Counted from the first letter of the stretch, positions 53,606 through 62,849 are shown. The stretch: 64,000 nt of DNA from Anoxynatronum buryatiense (GCF_900182905.1 NZ_FXUF01000015.1:39825-103824); one strand, 5' to 3'. Notes: generated by a model from the letters alone, not told the origin. Program-made: numbers and translations.

Positions 53606-53623
53606 TTTCCCGCCTCATTTCCT

Positions 53624-54721
53624 TCATCGATTGTTGTTTGCCAGCAGCGCCGCCGCCACTCGCTCCGGACCGCGGCCATCCACCAGCCGCTGCATTTTGC
53701 GGCTGGATGTCTGACGCCAAAGGAGGTCTTCCGTCGCCGACAGCAACATTTTTTGATAGTACTGACTGTCAAGTCTTTTATGCCCGCCAAGAGACCTCAC
53801 CAGACCCCTTTTTTCCATGGCGTTCACAAAGGGTTCCTGATTTTCCGCCAACACCAACGCTAGTGTGGGCACTCCCCAAGCCGCCAGCTCATATACAGTT
53901 CCTCCGCCAGCTGAGATTGCCAGGTCCATCTTTTTCATCATGGCCGCCACCTGGTCGGCTGCCATGCGGGGGTATACCTGAATCCCCTGCAAGTTCTGTG
54001 TCTGTTGCTCCCAGGTATGAAAAAGCGGCCCCTGTGCCCCGGTGAGGAGATGAAGGGTCACCGGTTTGGAGGCCATAGCTTCCAGTTTTGGGTAAATCTC
54101 CCACGTCCATTGCAGCAGTTTTTCCTGCCAGCCTTTCTGGTTCCCGCCGCCTGTCATAATGAGCACGTTTAAAACAGTCTCACCCAGTTCTTTAATCGGA
54201 AGATCTCTGAAATCATTGCGCAGAAGAGCGTATTGCCCTCCTGCCAATTTCATTGGAATGGAGAGATTTTCGTAAAAACCACCGGGTTGCAGTTCTTCTT
54301 CAGCACCCACCTGATGGTTCACTAAAAAATCAGCTTCTGAAATCCGATGATGATAATCATCCAGATAACCCACCTGATGAGCGGTATGCTTCAACTGGAG
54401 AACCCAGTCCGGCGACAAGTCGTAGCGATCCAGCACCATTACCTTTTCTTCCGGATCACCTGCCTGCAAGGCCATAAGCCCCATTACTTTGGCCAAAGCA
54501 TCACGGGTGTCCTGCTGCTGCCATCCGCCCTGTTGACACGCCTTCGCCAGTGGATAGCTCAAAAGGCTGCCCGGAAAATCCATGGAAACCGGCGATTCTC
54601 CTGCCACCAGAAAGGTCTGACACCCCTTTTCTCTGAAGGCTTCTGCCAGGGCACCGCATCGGGTCACATGGCCCATTCCCAGAATCGGATTCCCTTCGGT
54701 GATCAGGTAAATCTGCTTCAT
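53624..54721 (-). CDS. pseG: PseG/SpsG-like UDP-sugar hydrolase
   Basis: This protein of about 365 residues has the PseG loop GMGHVTRCGALAEAFREKGC, with the catalytic-type His, and a C-terminal GT-B-like domain with SAGGGTVYELAAWGVPTLAL. PseG removes UDP from UDP-2,4-diacetamido-trideoxy-altrose to free the sugar for condensation by PseI. Its position between the ligase and spsF is tight. ATG 54721 starts the conserved part; an in-frame ATG eight codons earlier has no better ribosome site. Length is slightly above the single-domain norm. Confidence 0.85.
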   Translation of the reverse strand: MKQIYLITEGNPILGMGHVTRCGALAEAFREKGCQTFLVAGESPVSMDFPGSLLSYPLAKACQQGGWQQQDTRDALAKVMGLMALQAGDPEEKVMVLDRYDLSPDWVLQLKHTAHQVGYLDDYHHRISEADFLVNHQVGAEEELQPGGFYENLSIPMKLAGGQYALLRNDFRDLPIKELGETVLNVLIMTGGGNQKGWQEKLLQWTWEIYPKLEAMASKPVTLHLLTGAQGPLFHTWEQQTQNLQGIQVYPRMAADQVAAMMKKMDLAISAGGGTVYELAAWGVPTLALVLAENQEPFVNAMEKRGLVRSLGGHKRLDSQYYQKMLLSATEDLLWRQTSSRKMQRLVDGRGPERVAAALLANNNR

Positions 54722-54788
54722 GGACACCACTGCTTTCTCATGCATATTAAGGGTGACCCAGGGTCACTCATTCACGCTTTATTTGTTG

Positions 54789-56156
54789 CTATTTGATTTC
54801 ATATGACACCATGCCGTCTCTTTGACTGCGATTTCGTTTGAACCGCTGATTCTCAAAAGTGTTTTCTGTCAGTTCAATTTTAACCGGACACTTAAACTTG
54901 GCCAGACGTTGACGACAATGGGTTTTCAACTGTTTGATGAATTCCCGGTGATGATGCTCTCCGCCAACCGCCACCGTGGCGGCCACCACCTGGCCCGTAA
55001 GAGGATTGGAAACGCCGTACACCCAGGCATCCTTCACACCTTCCACTTCCAGCAAGATGCTCTCCACCTCTGCCGGATAGACCTTTTCGCCGCCCACATT
55101 GATTATTTCTGAATCGCGTCCCAGAAAGCGAACATACTCCCCTTCCACTTCCACCCGGTCCTGGGTGTTGAACCAGCCCGCTTCATCAAAGGGGGATGGA
55201 GCGTTAAGGTATCCCAGCATGGCGCTCTCAGCCTTAATCCACAGCTTTCCATCCACAATCTTAGTCTGGTAATCCTCTCCTCCAATTTTAACCCACAAAG
55301 AATCATTGGATTTGGATTTGGTGCGCATAATCCCCAGCTCCGATAATCCATAGGTCTGTTTCAGTGTCACCGGGGGCAGAATTTGATGAAGCCGTTGCAG
55401 CGTGCTTTCAGGCATGGGTTCCGTGCCGTAGGTAATCATTTTCAGACTGGTAAGGTCATGGGATTCATAGGCCCGACTGACCAGCAGCAGGTTTAGAAAA
55501 GTGGGAGAAGTGGGAAGCAACTCCACCCGATGAGCTTCAATGAGATGGCAAACAGATTCCGGCGTGCGTTCTGTGGGAGTCACCAGCGTTCCCCCGTTAA
55601 AGAGGACATGCATCAGCGTGTTAAAACCGCCAATGTGGTCAAACAGTAAAAATGTCATGGTGCGCAGGGCTTTTCTTGGCACCAGAAACTTGGCCATCAA
55701 ACGCTCCAGATCATGCACCGCTCCTTTAGGCTCTCCAGTAGAACCCGAAGTGAAGAGCACCAACCCGGGACTCTTCTGGGCGATCAATCGGTCATAGAGG
55801 GGATGCCCCGCCGACTGCGGATTCAATGGGCTCGGTTCTTCACCTTCAGAAAGGTTGAAAACCAAAGAAGCCTGGGCAATGCCCAGCAACTGTTCTCGAT
55901 TTTTTATGTGAGGTGACAGGGGGACGATCATGGCATGGTGCTCCATGAGTGCCAGCATCAACGTGATGGCCTTCGGGCCAAAATCACTTTCAATGGCCAC
56001 TGGGGTTCCCGGGACAAGGTCACACTTCAACAGCTTCGTGTCCCAGCATTCCCACATCGCCAGCAGCTGGGCATGAGTGTAGGCGTCATTGTCATGAATC
56101 AGCACCACATGCTCCGGTTGCTGTTGCCATCGTTTTTTAAGAATCGTCAGTTCCAT
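54789..56156 (-). CDS. AMP-forming acyl ligase (ANL superfamily)
   Basis: This 455-residue adenylating enzyme shows the ANL core motifs: LFTSGSTGEPKGAVHD (P-loop), YGLSE, and GWFNTQDRVEVEGEYVRFLG then RDSEIINVGGEKVYPAEVES, with a C-terminal lysine in QRFKRNRSQRDG. These enzymes activate a carboxylic acid as acyl-AMP and load it onto CoA or a carrier protein. It is the last gene of a coupled ACP-SDR-ligase cassette (TAATG overlap with the SDR gene), so it probably charges the ACP encoded two genes upstream. The acid is unknown. It is somewhat shorter than typical acyl-CoA synthetases. Confidence 0.85.
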   Translation of the reverse strand: MELTILKKRWQQQPEHVVLIHDNDAYTHAQLLAMWECWDTKLLKCDLVPGTPVAIESDFGPKAITLMLALMEHHAMIVPLSPHIKNREQLLGIAQASLVFNLSEGEEPSPLNPQSAGHPLYDRLIAQKSPGLVLFTSGSTGEPKGAVHDLERLMAKFLVPRKALRTMTFLLFDHIGGFNTLMHVLFNGGTLVTPTERTPESVCHLIEAHRVELLPTSPTFLNLLLVSRAYESHDLTSLKMITYGTEPMPESTLQRLHQILPPVTLKQTYGLSELGIMRTKSKSNDSLWVKIGGEDYQTKIVDGKLWIKAESAMLGYLNAPSPFDEAGWFNTQDRVEVEGEYVRFLGRDSEIINVGGEKVYPAEVESILLEVEGVKDAWVYGVSNPLTGQVVAATVAVGGEHHHREFIKQLKTHCRQRLAKFKCPVKIELTENTFENQRFKRNRSQRDGMVSYEIK

Positions 56157-56848
56157 TAAAACACCCCTCCCAGATACACCACCTGACCAGTGATCATCCG
56201 GCTTTCAGGTTTAACAAAAAAATCAATCACATGAATCACATCTTCAATGGTGCCGAAGGCATGAATAGCCTGTTGCTTCAGGAGCCCTTGAATCTTCTCC
56301 TCTGGTACACCGGCAATCAAATCGGTTTTCACCGGTGCCGGCCCAACGGCGTTCACTGTAATCCCATAGGGAGCCAGTTCTTTGGCGCCTATGCGGGTCA
56401 GGGTTTCCACCGCCGCCTTTGAAGCGGCATACACTGCCTCCCCTTCCAGGTTTAAAGGCACTGCCACTGTGGTGAAATTCACGATGCGACCGCCGGGGGA
56501 TCGCCGCAGTAAACGACACATTTCCCGGGTCATCACCATTGTTCCCAGAGTGTTGACCTCCAGCAGTTGCCTGGCTTTGGCAGTGGGAGTCAACAGCAGG
56601 TGATTCATAGCGGCTGCCCCGGCGTTGTTAATCAGCACATCCACTTGATTCTCCTGCTGCCGAATGGATTTCACCATTGCCTGCACCTGCTCATCATTGG
56701 AAACATCTGCCTGATAGTGACGGTAGCGGGGATGCTCAATGGTTCCTTCGCCACGACTGCAGCCAAGCACCATATGCCCTTTTTCCAAATAATGCAGCGC
56801 TATTCCTTTGCCAATGCCTTTACGGGTACCTGTGATCACCATGATCAT
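56156..56848 (-). CDS. SDR oxidoreductase (FabG-like)
   Basis: This 230-residue short-chain dehydrogenase has TGTRKGIGKGIALHYLEKGH, NNAG (INNAGAAAMNHLLL) and the YAASK catalytic pair. The position usually filled by the catalytic Ser, 13 residues before Tyr, appears to be Thr (FTTVAVP). It overlaps the ACP gene by ATGA and the ligase gene by TAATG, so all three are made together. A FabG-like reduction of a 3-keto-acyl-ACP, or of a sugar-bound acyl group, is the most natural role. No ketosynthase is adjacent. Confidence 0.85.
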   Translation of the reverse strand: MIMVITGTRKGIGKGIALHYLEKGHMVLGCSRGEGTIEHPRYRHYQADVSNDEQVQAMVKSIRQQENQVDVLINNAGAAAMNHLLLTPTAKARQLLEVNTLGTMVMTREMCRLLRRSPGGRIVNFTTVAVPLNLEGEAVYAASKAAVETLTRIGAKELAPYGITVNAVGPAPVKTDLIAGVPEEKIQGLLKQQAIHAFGTIEDVIHVIDFFVKPESRMITGQVVYLGGVF

Positions 56849-57156
56849 TGGCCGTCACCTGCCAGCAGCGTTTTGATATACATACTTAAAGCATCAATCT
56901 TGTGAAAGGGATTGTGCTTTTGAGAAAAGGCTTTTTCATCCATTAACGTGATGCTTTCCCCATACTTGTCGTGAACCAGGTCTTCTAAAATCATCACAAG
57001 ATTCACAAAGTCCAGAGAGTCCAGCACCCCTTCTTTTCCAAAAAGAGCCATGTCCTGAGATAAGGTCAGCTTCTGGTCGTCTTCAAGGGTATCATTGAGC
57101 TCTTCCAGCCCTTCCCATACCAATTGGTTGAGCGCCCCCTGTTCAATTTGTTTCAT
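56845..57156 (-). CDS. Acyl carrier protein
   Basis: This small acidic protein of about 103 residues has the phosphopantetheine attachment site in GVLDSLDFVNLVMILEDLV (DSL) and the four-helix ACP pattern. GGAGGGAG eight bases before ATG 57156 decides the start; that Shine-Dalgarno lies in the last codons of pseH. It would carry the acyl group activated by the ligase encoded downstream. It is longer than a fatty-acid ACP (about 77), with extra residues at both ends, so it is a dedicated carrier and not the housekeeping AcpP. Confidence 0.88.
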   Translation of the reverse strand: MKQIEQGALNQLVWEGLEELNDTLEDDQKLTLSQDMALFGKEGVLDSLDFVNLVMILEDLVHDKYGESITLMDEKAFSQKHNPFHKIDALSMYIKTLLAGDGQ

Positions 57157-57160
57157 CGTA

Positions 57161-57742
57161 TCAACTCCCTCCATTCTGCCACTGGATGTCCGTCACCGGT
57201 GCCATGCGCATCAGCATGCGCTTCAGTCCATCTTTTTTATCCTGCCATTCCTGGGGTGATATGGATTGGCGCAATAGCAGGTTTCCGGTCTCCAATGTTT
57301 CCTTCCCCAGAGACTGAAAACCAAACTTGCGGTGAAGGGCGATGGTTTTTTCATTGGTGGTCAATGTGCGGCAAAACACTTCGTTCACTGCCAATTCGTT
57401 GATGGCATGTTCCAGAATCACATATTCCATCAGCGCCCCCAGTCCCCGGTACTGGTCATGTTCCCGAATGACAAAAAAACCAAACTCCAGAGAATCTGTC
57501 TCCCGAAACCAGTCCAGATTCATCACCCCCAAAGGCGTTTCGCCCTCCATGAGCAGGTACACCTGCCGGGTGGGGTGGTGGGGAAGCTTTTGAAGGTAGG
57601 CTTCATGGGCTGATTCGCTGATTTCTTCGGACTGGATCATTTGGTTTCGCACAAAAGGCTGGTTCCGCCATTCCCGCAGGTGCCATTTCACCTGGTCTTC
57701 CATCATGAGCAGGTTTCGAATATGGTACTCGGATCTATTCAT
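57161..57742 (-). CDS. pseH: PseH-like N-acetyltransferase (GNAT)
   Basis: This 193-residue GNAT has VKWHLREWRNQPFVRNQMI at the N-terminus, LEFGFFVIREHDQYRGLGAL (acetyl-CoA site) and EVFCRTLTTNEKTIALHRKF, as in PseH. PseH adds the acetyl group to the 4-amino sugar in pseudaminate synthesis. It overlaps pseI by ATGA. In this operon the usual acetyl group may be complemented or replaced by another acyl group from the ACP cassette. SpsD-type proteins are an equivalent name. Confidence 0.88.
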   Translation of the reverse strand: MNRSEYHIRNLLMMEDQVKWHLREWRNQPFVRNQMIQSEEISESAHEAYLQKLPHHPTRQVYLLMEGETPLGVMNLDWFRETDSLEFGFFVIREHDQYRGLGALMEYVILEHAINELAVNEVFCRTLTTNEKTIALHRKFGFQSLGKETLETGNLLLRQSISPQEWQDKKDGLKRMLMRMAPVTDIQWQNGGS

Positions 57743-58779
57743 TCTTGCACCATTTCCCAGGTCAGGGGTGTACCTGGCTCCAACACAGCTGCAGCCTTTT
57801 TCCCCAATACCGTTTCATAGTGTTTTGGTGCCAGTCCATGGGCGGGGCGTACGACCCGCAGGTTTTCCCGGGTGAAAACATCTCCCGGTGCCATTTCGCA
57901 GGCCACAAACAGAGACCGGCGGTGACTTTTACTGACAGCCTCCCCCTCACCCGCTCCATAGCGCACTTCACCCAAAGCCGCCTCCACAGCCCGCACATCT
58001 TTCACCATCTGGGCGAATTCTCCGGGTTCCATGGAAAAAGCTGAATCCGGCGTGGGGATTTTCCGGTCAAGGCACAGGTGCTTTTCAATGACACGGGCTC
58101 CCAGGGCTACAGCTGTCATTGGGGCGATGCTTCCAAGAGAGTGGTCTGAAAGGCCAACGGCCACTCCATAGGTTTTCCGCATATGCGGAATAGTGTTTAA
58201 ATGCATGTCTTCCAGGGTGGCCGGGTAGGCGCTGGTGCATTTCAAGAGGCACATCTGCTCATTCCCCTGCGCGCGAACACAGTCCACCGCCTCCTGTATT
58301 TCCAGTTCTGTACCCATGCCTGTGGACATGATCATGGGTTTCTGAAGCCGGGCCATATACTTAATGAGGGGGATATCTGTCAGTTCGAAAGAAGCCACCT
58401 TGTACATATCCACCCCGATACTTTCCAGAAAATCCACAGCGGTTTCATCAAAAGGAGTGGAGAGGAATCCCAATCCCAGAGCCACCGCCTCTTCTTTCAG
58501 CTTCCCCTGCCAGTCCCAAGGGGTTTGTGCCTTCTCGTAAAGGGAATAGAGATTTTCCCCTTTCCATAGCCCGCTGCCAATCTGAAAAGGGGCTTTGTCG
58601 CTTTTCAGGGTCATGGTGTCTGGGGTATAGGTTTGCAGCTTGATGGCGTCGGCCCCAGCTTCTTTAGCTGCATATACAATATCTTTCGCATGTTGAAAGT
58701 CGCCGCCATGGTTGGCAGACATTTCGGCGATGATATAGGTTTTCCTTTCTTTGTCTCTTTCTTCCATCTTCCAACTCAT
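57739..58779 (-). CDS. pseI: Pseudaminic acid synthase PseI
   Basis: This 346-residue NeuB-family aldolase condenses a 6-deoxy diamino sugar with phosphoenolpyruvate. The TIM barrel contains IIAEMSANHGGDFQHAKDIV, GADAIKLQTYTPDTMTLKSD, MIMSTGMGTELEIQEAVDCV, VGLSDHSLGSIAPMTAVALG and VIEKHLCLDRKIPTPDSAFS. A C-terminal antifreeze-like SAF domain (ENLRVVRPAHGLAPKHYETV) completes it. PTPDSAFSM is typical of pseudaminate rather than sialate synthases. GAGGAAAC precedes the ATG. Confidence 0.94.
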   Translation of the reverse strand: MSWKMEERDKERKTYIIAEMSANHGGDFQHAKDIVYAAKEAGADAIKLQTYTPDTMTLKSDKAPFQIGSGLWKGENLYSLYEKAQTPWDWQGKLKEEAVALGLGFLSTPFDETAVDFLESIGVDMYKVASFELTDIPLIKYMARLQKPMIMSTGMGTELEIQEAVDCVRAQGNEQMCLLKCTSAYPATLEDMHLNTIPHMRKTYGVAVGLSDHSLGSIAPMTAVALGARVIEKHLCLDRKIPTPDSAFSMEPGEFAQMVKDVRAVEAALGEVRYGAGEGEAVSKSHRRSLFVACEMAPGDVFTRENLRVVRPAHGLAPKHYETVLGKKAAAVLEPGTPLTWEMVQE

Positions 58780-58838
58780 TTCAGTTTCCTCACATTCTAT
58801 AAGAGTAGCAGTAGCCTTTAAGACAACTTTTTTGTTTG

Positions 58839-59972
58839 CTAGTACTTCGTTAAACTCTTTCGCAGTACTCTCTCTGTCAATCTCATCTCTTGGCCGTTTA
58901 ATGATACGCTCACTAGGTTTTGCTGAGGATCAATATAATCTTTGTTCAGATCATATGCCATTTTAAATCTTTCAGTCGCCTCATTAACCATACCCAGCTT
59001 CATTTTACAGCATCCCAAGTTATTGAATGCTTCCGGCTTCTGTGCATCTATTAACAATGCCACTTTAAAATATTGGGCAGCTTCTTCATATTCTCCGTCA
59101 GAGTACGCACATACGCCTGCATGAAAGTGAAACTCAAAGTCCCATTTGTCTCTATGGATATTGCTTAGATGATTTCTTGAAAGCTCAGTCAACCCAACCT
59201 TATAGTATATTTTAGACAGCAGTAGCACTTTTTCCTGTTTGTCAAAGAAAGACTCGTTAACAATTTCTGCAATGCGTTCAACTCCCAACTCTCTCACAAT
59301 GCTATTTTCGCATAATTTTTGCTTCATGTGATTGTTGGTTAAGTTCTCACCATGCCTTCGATATTGATAAAGGCGATCTTCCTGATAGCAGCCTTTTGTG
59401 TTCATCAATAGTCGAATGGAAAAAAAATAGTCTACTGCATGTGTGTACTGCTCAGAATAATAGACGTCTTCATTAAGACATTCTCTCTTGATCATCATCG
59501 AAGCTGTTGCTGGCATAAACTGTCTGTATAGTAAATATGCAAGCATATCTTGTCTATGTTTGAAATCGACATCTGCATCTATGCTATAGCATTTATGATC
59601 ATCCGCATCAATGATGTCCACTGAGCAATAAGTAAAACCACAGTCGGCATTTTCTCTCAATGCTTGAACTTGCCTTTCCAATTTATCTTGCCTATAAAGA
59701 TCGTCTGCATCTAAAAAAGCTATCAGCTCACTATTCGACATCCTCAAACCCAGATTTCTTGCCGAAGCTTCTCCTCCATTTTTTTGATAATAGTATTTTA
59801 TACGTTTGTCTTTAATGGACGAAACTATGTCAGACGTTCGATCCTGTGAACCATCATCTATAATGATCAGCTCTAAGTGCGTGTATGTTTGATTTAATAC
59901 TGATTTAATTGCTTTTGCGACATATTTTTCGCCATTATATACTGGTATCACTACTGAAACTAATGGTTTCAC
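58839..59972 (-). CDS. GT2 glycosyltransferase with C-terminal TPR repeats
   Basis: This 377-residue protein has a GT-A domain (VSVVIPVYNGEKYVAKAIKS, LELIIIDDGSQDRTSDIV, IAFLDADDLYRQDKLERQV) followed from about residue 255 by two or more tetratricopeptide repeats (FHFHAGVCAYSDGEYEEAAQ, EAFNNLGCCKMKLGMVNEAT). TPRs could hold the enzyme to a protein acceptor such as flagellin. No membrane segment is present. Codon and base composition are more AT-rich than downstream pse genes. The sugar transferred is unknown. Confidence 0.85.
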   Translation of the reverse strand: MKPLVSVVIPVYNGEKYVAKAIKSVLNQTYTHLELIIIDDGSQDRTSDIVSSIKDKRIKYYYQKNGGEASARNLGLRMSNSELIAFLDADDLYRQDKLERQVQALRENADCGFTYCSVDIIDADDHKCYSIDADVDFKHRQDMLAYLLYRQFMPATASMMIKRECLNEDVYYSEQYTHAVDYFFSIRLLMNTKGCYQEDRLYQYRRHGENLTNNHMKQKLCENSIVRELGVERIAEIVNESFFDKQEKVLLLSKIYYKVGLTELSRNHLSNIHRDKWDFEFHFHAGVCAYSDGEYEEAAQYFKVALLIDAQKPEAFNNLGCCKMKLGMVNEATERFKMAYDLNKDYIDPQQNLVSVSLNGQEMRLTERVLRKSLTKY

Positions 59973-60015
59973 GACTCACCTCCACATCAGATTATCATGA
60001 TTATCTCACATTTTC

Positions 60016-61443
60016 TCATCGAGAAATCATGATGTGCTGGATTTCATGCCATAGTCGCAAAGAAGCTTTTTCGTCTTCTTTTTCATGTACAACCCGCTTA
60101 ACCCAGTCCCTTTGTTTTGAATAATGGTCTTCTCCTATAATCAAATTCTTCATCTCAATCATCAGCTCCGACTGACTGGTCACTTTTGCTCCTGGAGCCC
60201 AAACATCGTACGGTTCAAGTAAAAAACCTCTTTTCTGCTGATATTCTGCTATATCTACAGGTGTGAATATTAATGGTCTGTCAAGGAGAAGAAAGTCAAA
60301 ATAGACTGATGAATAATCTGTAATGAGCATATCAAATGCATTAAGAATCTCATAGAAATCCAGAGAATTCTTCGTAAAATCTTCATCTCTTAGCAGTGTT
60401 ACTTGCGAAGGGTGTTTTTGGTTGGTGAATACCGTAGTCCAGAAAGGCTCTTCTAAAGGGTGTACTTTAACAAATAGTTCTATTTGATACTTCTTTAAAA
60501 ATGCTTCCATCTTTTCTTCAGAATAATCGTGGAACCCAAAAACATTTGACCAAGGTTTCGTGGTTGTCTCTTCATCATACCCATAGAACGACTTGCGGAA
60601 AGTGGGCGCAAAGAGTACTTTTGTTGTATCGCATGATTTTACACCAACAAGCTTTTTTAGGTTGTTCATGCCTTCAGATAGAAACAGCCAATCGTTTCTT
60701 GGCATACCCACGTTCCTCAAAACTGTCTCATCAACATCAAAGCTTAACTTCATGGCCATTCCATATAATGACGAGTAACTGGCCATCAAGGACAGTTGAT
60801 TCCATTGCGTACGCGTCTTTTTTTGCTCCTGATGATTCGCCACAGTGTTCCCCACGGTTTTCAATGGAAACCCATGCCAGCATTCAACCAGCAGTTGTCC
60901 GTCAAGACATGCAACAGGTCCATGCGTCGTAACAACAACACTTGCTGTCAGCAAATGATAAAAGTAATCATTGCATCTTGTATTTTCCTTAACTAAGTAA
61001 ACTTCGAACCGATCTTTAATGAAATCCGGTTGGTTATTGTAGAGTGCTGTTGTACTGGAACCAGAGTCATTCCTGGATATTAAACAAACTTTGTTGGACT
61101 GGATAGACCAGTCTGTTACACCTTCATAGTTATACCGGGCCAGGAACTCACTTGATTTGCGACCCTCTCTAATCTCGTTTAATAACAAAACTTCAAATTT
61201 CTTAAATCCCATATTAATCAACTGCTGTGCTATCTGCCCGCTGTATTGACTGGCAATGATTATCCTTGCATTCTTTTGATTAAGTATTTGATTAGGTGAT
61301 ATGACTCGTTTTCCTTCAAACACTTGGTCCCACTTAGCCTTATCGTTGTCACAGAATACGATATTTGCATACTCTTCTTCAACCAATTTGAGCAGTTTTT
61401 TTCCATATGTTGACGCGCCAAAAATAATTATTTGATCATTCAT
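60016..61443 (-). CDS. CDP-glycerol glycerophosphotransferase-like protein with N-terminal Rossmann domain
   Basis: This 475-residue protein starts with a small nucleotide/sugar-binding domain (IIIFGASTYGKKLLKLVEEE, NARIIIASQYSGQIAQQLIN). The C-terminal 350 residues match the TagB/TagF family: LVECWHGFPLKTVGN (WHGxPLK), TDYSSVYFDFLLLDRPLIFT and VHPLEEPFW. TagF-type enzymes transfer glycerol phosphate from CDP-glycerol. The adjacent gene provides a TagD-like CDP-glycerol synthase domain, supporting this donor. The acceptor is unknown; it may be the flagellar glycan or a wall polymer. Confidence 0.85.
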   Translation of the reverse strand: MNDQIIIFGASTYGKKLLKLVEEEYANIVFCDNDKAKWDQVFEGKRVISPNQILNQKNARIIIASQYSGQIAQQLINMGFKKFEVLLLNEIREGRKSSEFLARYNYEGVTDWSIQSNKVCLISRNDSGSSTTALYNNQPDFIKDRFEVYLVKENTRCNDYFYHLLTASVVVTTHGPVACLDGQLLVECWHGFPLKTVGNTVANHQEQKKTRTQWNQLSLMASYSSLYGMAMKLSFDVDETVLRNVGMPRNDWLFLSEGMNNLKKLVGVKSCDTTKVLFAPTFRKSFYGYDEETTTKPWSNVFGFHDYSEEKMEAFLKKYQIELFVKVHPLEEPFWTTVFTNQKHPSQVTLLRDEDFTKNSLDFYEILNAFDMLITDYSSVYFDFLLLDRPLIFTPVDIAEYQQKRGFLLEPYDVWAPGAKVTSQSELMIEMKNLIIGEDHYSKQRDWVKRVVHEKEDEKASLRLWHEIQHIMISR

Positions 61444-61469
61444 TTATGGTTCACCACCATCTTTTTCTC

Positions 61470-62819
61470 TTATGCTTGCTTTCGTTCTTGTTCTGCAAGT
61501 AGTTTTTCAATTACGCTGCTGATTGCAACCGAATCACCCATACGAAGTTTATATGTTTCAGTTTTACCATTTTGAATAATCCTCACAAACTCTGCCAACT
61601 CATATCTTAATCCTTCACCATCGAATCTAAAATAGTACTTATTATTTTGACTAGGGTCTTCAAATCGAGTTTCGAAGTAATCTGTTTTCCACCATGGTGC
61701 AGGAACATATAGATATCCTTTGGTGCCCGATACAATCAAATCACCTTCGGATTTAACACCCAAACCAACTTTAGCTGTGGCGATTGCATTTTTATACTCC
61801 ATACTAATTTTTGTGAACACATCAACACCATGATTTTCGTCCATTACCGAAAAATGGTTTATGCTTATATAATCTTCTCCAAGCAGTTTGATAATCGCCA
61901 AGAGCGGGTATGATGCCAGTTCAGTTATGCTCCCTCCCCCAGTTTCTTTTTTCAGTTCTCTGACGTCTCCGCCTACCAGTTTTGTGAAGGTTGCATCTAT
62001 GTTCCTTACTTGTCCTATAACTCCACTCTTTGCAATGGAAATCATACGTAAAAACCCAGGCGCGTAGGCCGTCTTAATTGCCTCCAAAAAAACACAGCCT
62101 TGTTTCTTGGCAAGATTGTATAAGTCTTTTGTTTCTTTTGCCGTCAGTGCTATCGGCTTTTCACAAAGCACATGCTTCTTCTCTTCGAGAGCTTTACGAG
62201 CATAATCGACATGAGTCAAATGCGGGGTTGCAATATAAACTGCATCCACGCGATTTAAAAAAGCAGCATAATTTGTTTCTGCAAAATTAAGCTCATGAGT
62301 CTTTATAAAGCTATCTGCTGCCGATTCATCGCGACCGAAGACTCCTTCGACATTTATCCCACTAACATACTTCGATTCAGGAATAAAACGATTAGCAATT
62401 CTGCCGTACCCTGCTACTCCAAGACGTATAATTCCGTTCTGCCTCGCTCTTAAGTCTGTACTGGAAATACCCTTTGTTCTTTCCAGGTATACCACTTCAC
62501 AATACTCATTAAGATAATCGAATTTTCCCGTCCAATCAGATCCAATGACAAATGCATCTACTTGTCTATTTTGAATATCCTCAATCTTTTGACCTTCGTA
62601 TTCTTCAATAATGATTTCATCTGCAAAACCACTTTTGCGAACATTTTCAATGCGCTTCATCAAATTTTCCTGCACATTCAGCTTGCCTCTTGAATCATCG
62701 TAGCTCTCAGTCGTTACTCCCACAATCAAATAGTCGCCATATTCCCTGGCTCGTTTGAGCAGATTGATATGGCCTTCGTGAAACAGATCAAATGTGCCAT
62801 ATGTAATTACCTTTCTCAA
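61470..62819 (-). CDS. TagD-like cytidylyltransferase fused to Gfo/Idh/MocA oxidoreductase
   Basis: This 449-residue two-domain protein starts with a complete glycerol-3-phosphate cytidylyltransferase-type domain (residues 1-128): ITYGTFDLFHEGHINLLKRA with HxGH and YLERTKGISSTDLRAR with RTxGIS. It continues with a Gfo/Idh/MocA dehydrogenase (about 132-449): IIRLGVAGYGRIANRFIPES, CEKPIALTAKETKDLYNLAK with EKP. It starts at TTG behind AGGTGGGGG. The first half would make CDP-glycerol or a related CDP-polyol; the second could oxidise or reduce the same polyol or a sugar. The next gene encodes a TagF-like transferase. Confidence 0.9.
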   Translation of the reverse strand: MRKVITYGTFDLFHEGHINLLKRAREYGDYLIVGVTTESYDDSRGKLNVQENLMKRIENVRKSGFADEIIIEEYEGQKIEDIQNRQVDAFVIGSDWTGKFDYLNEYCEVVYLERTKGISSTDLRARQNGIIRLGVAGYGRIANRFIPESKYVSGINVEGVFGRDESAADSFIKTHELNFAETNYAAFLNRVDAVYIATPHLTHVDYARKALEEKKHVLCEKPIALTAKETKDLYNLAKKQGCVFLEAIKTAYAPGFLRMISIAKSGVIGQVRNIDATFTKLVGGDVRELKKETGGGSITELASYPLLAIIKLLGEDYISINHFSVMDENHGVDVFTKISMEYKNAIATAKVGLGVKSEGDLIVSGTKGYLYVPAPWWKTDYFETRFEDPSQNNKYYFRFDGEGLRYELAEFVRIIQNGKTETYKLRMGDSVAISSVIEKLLAEQERKQA

Positions 62820-62849
62820 TGAGCCCCCACCTTTCGGCTTCCACTTAAA

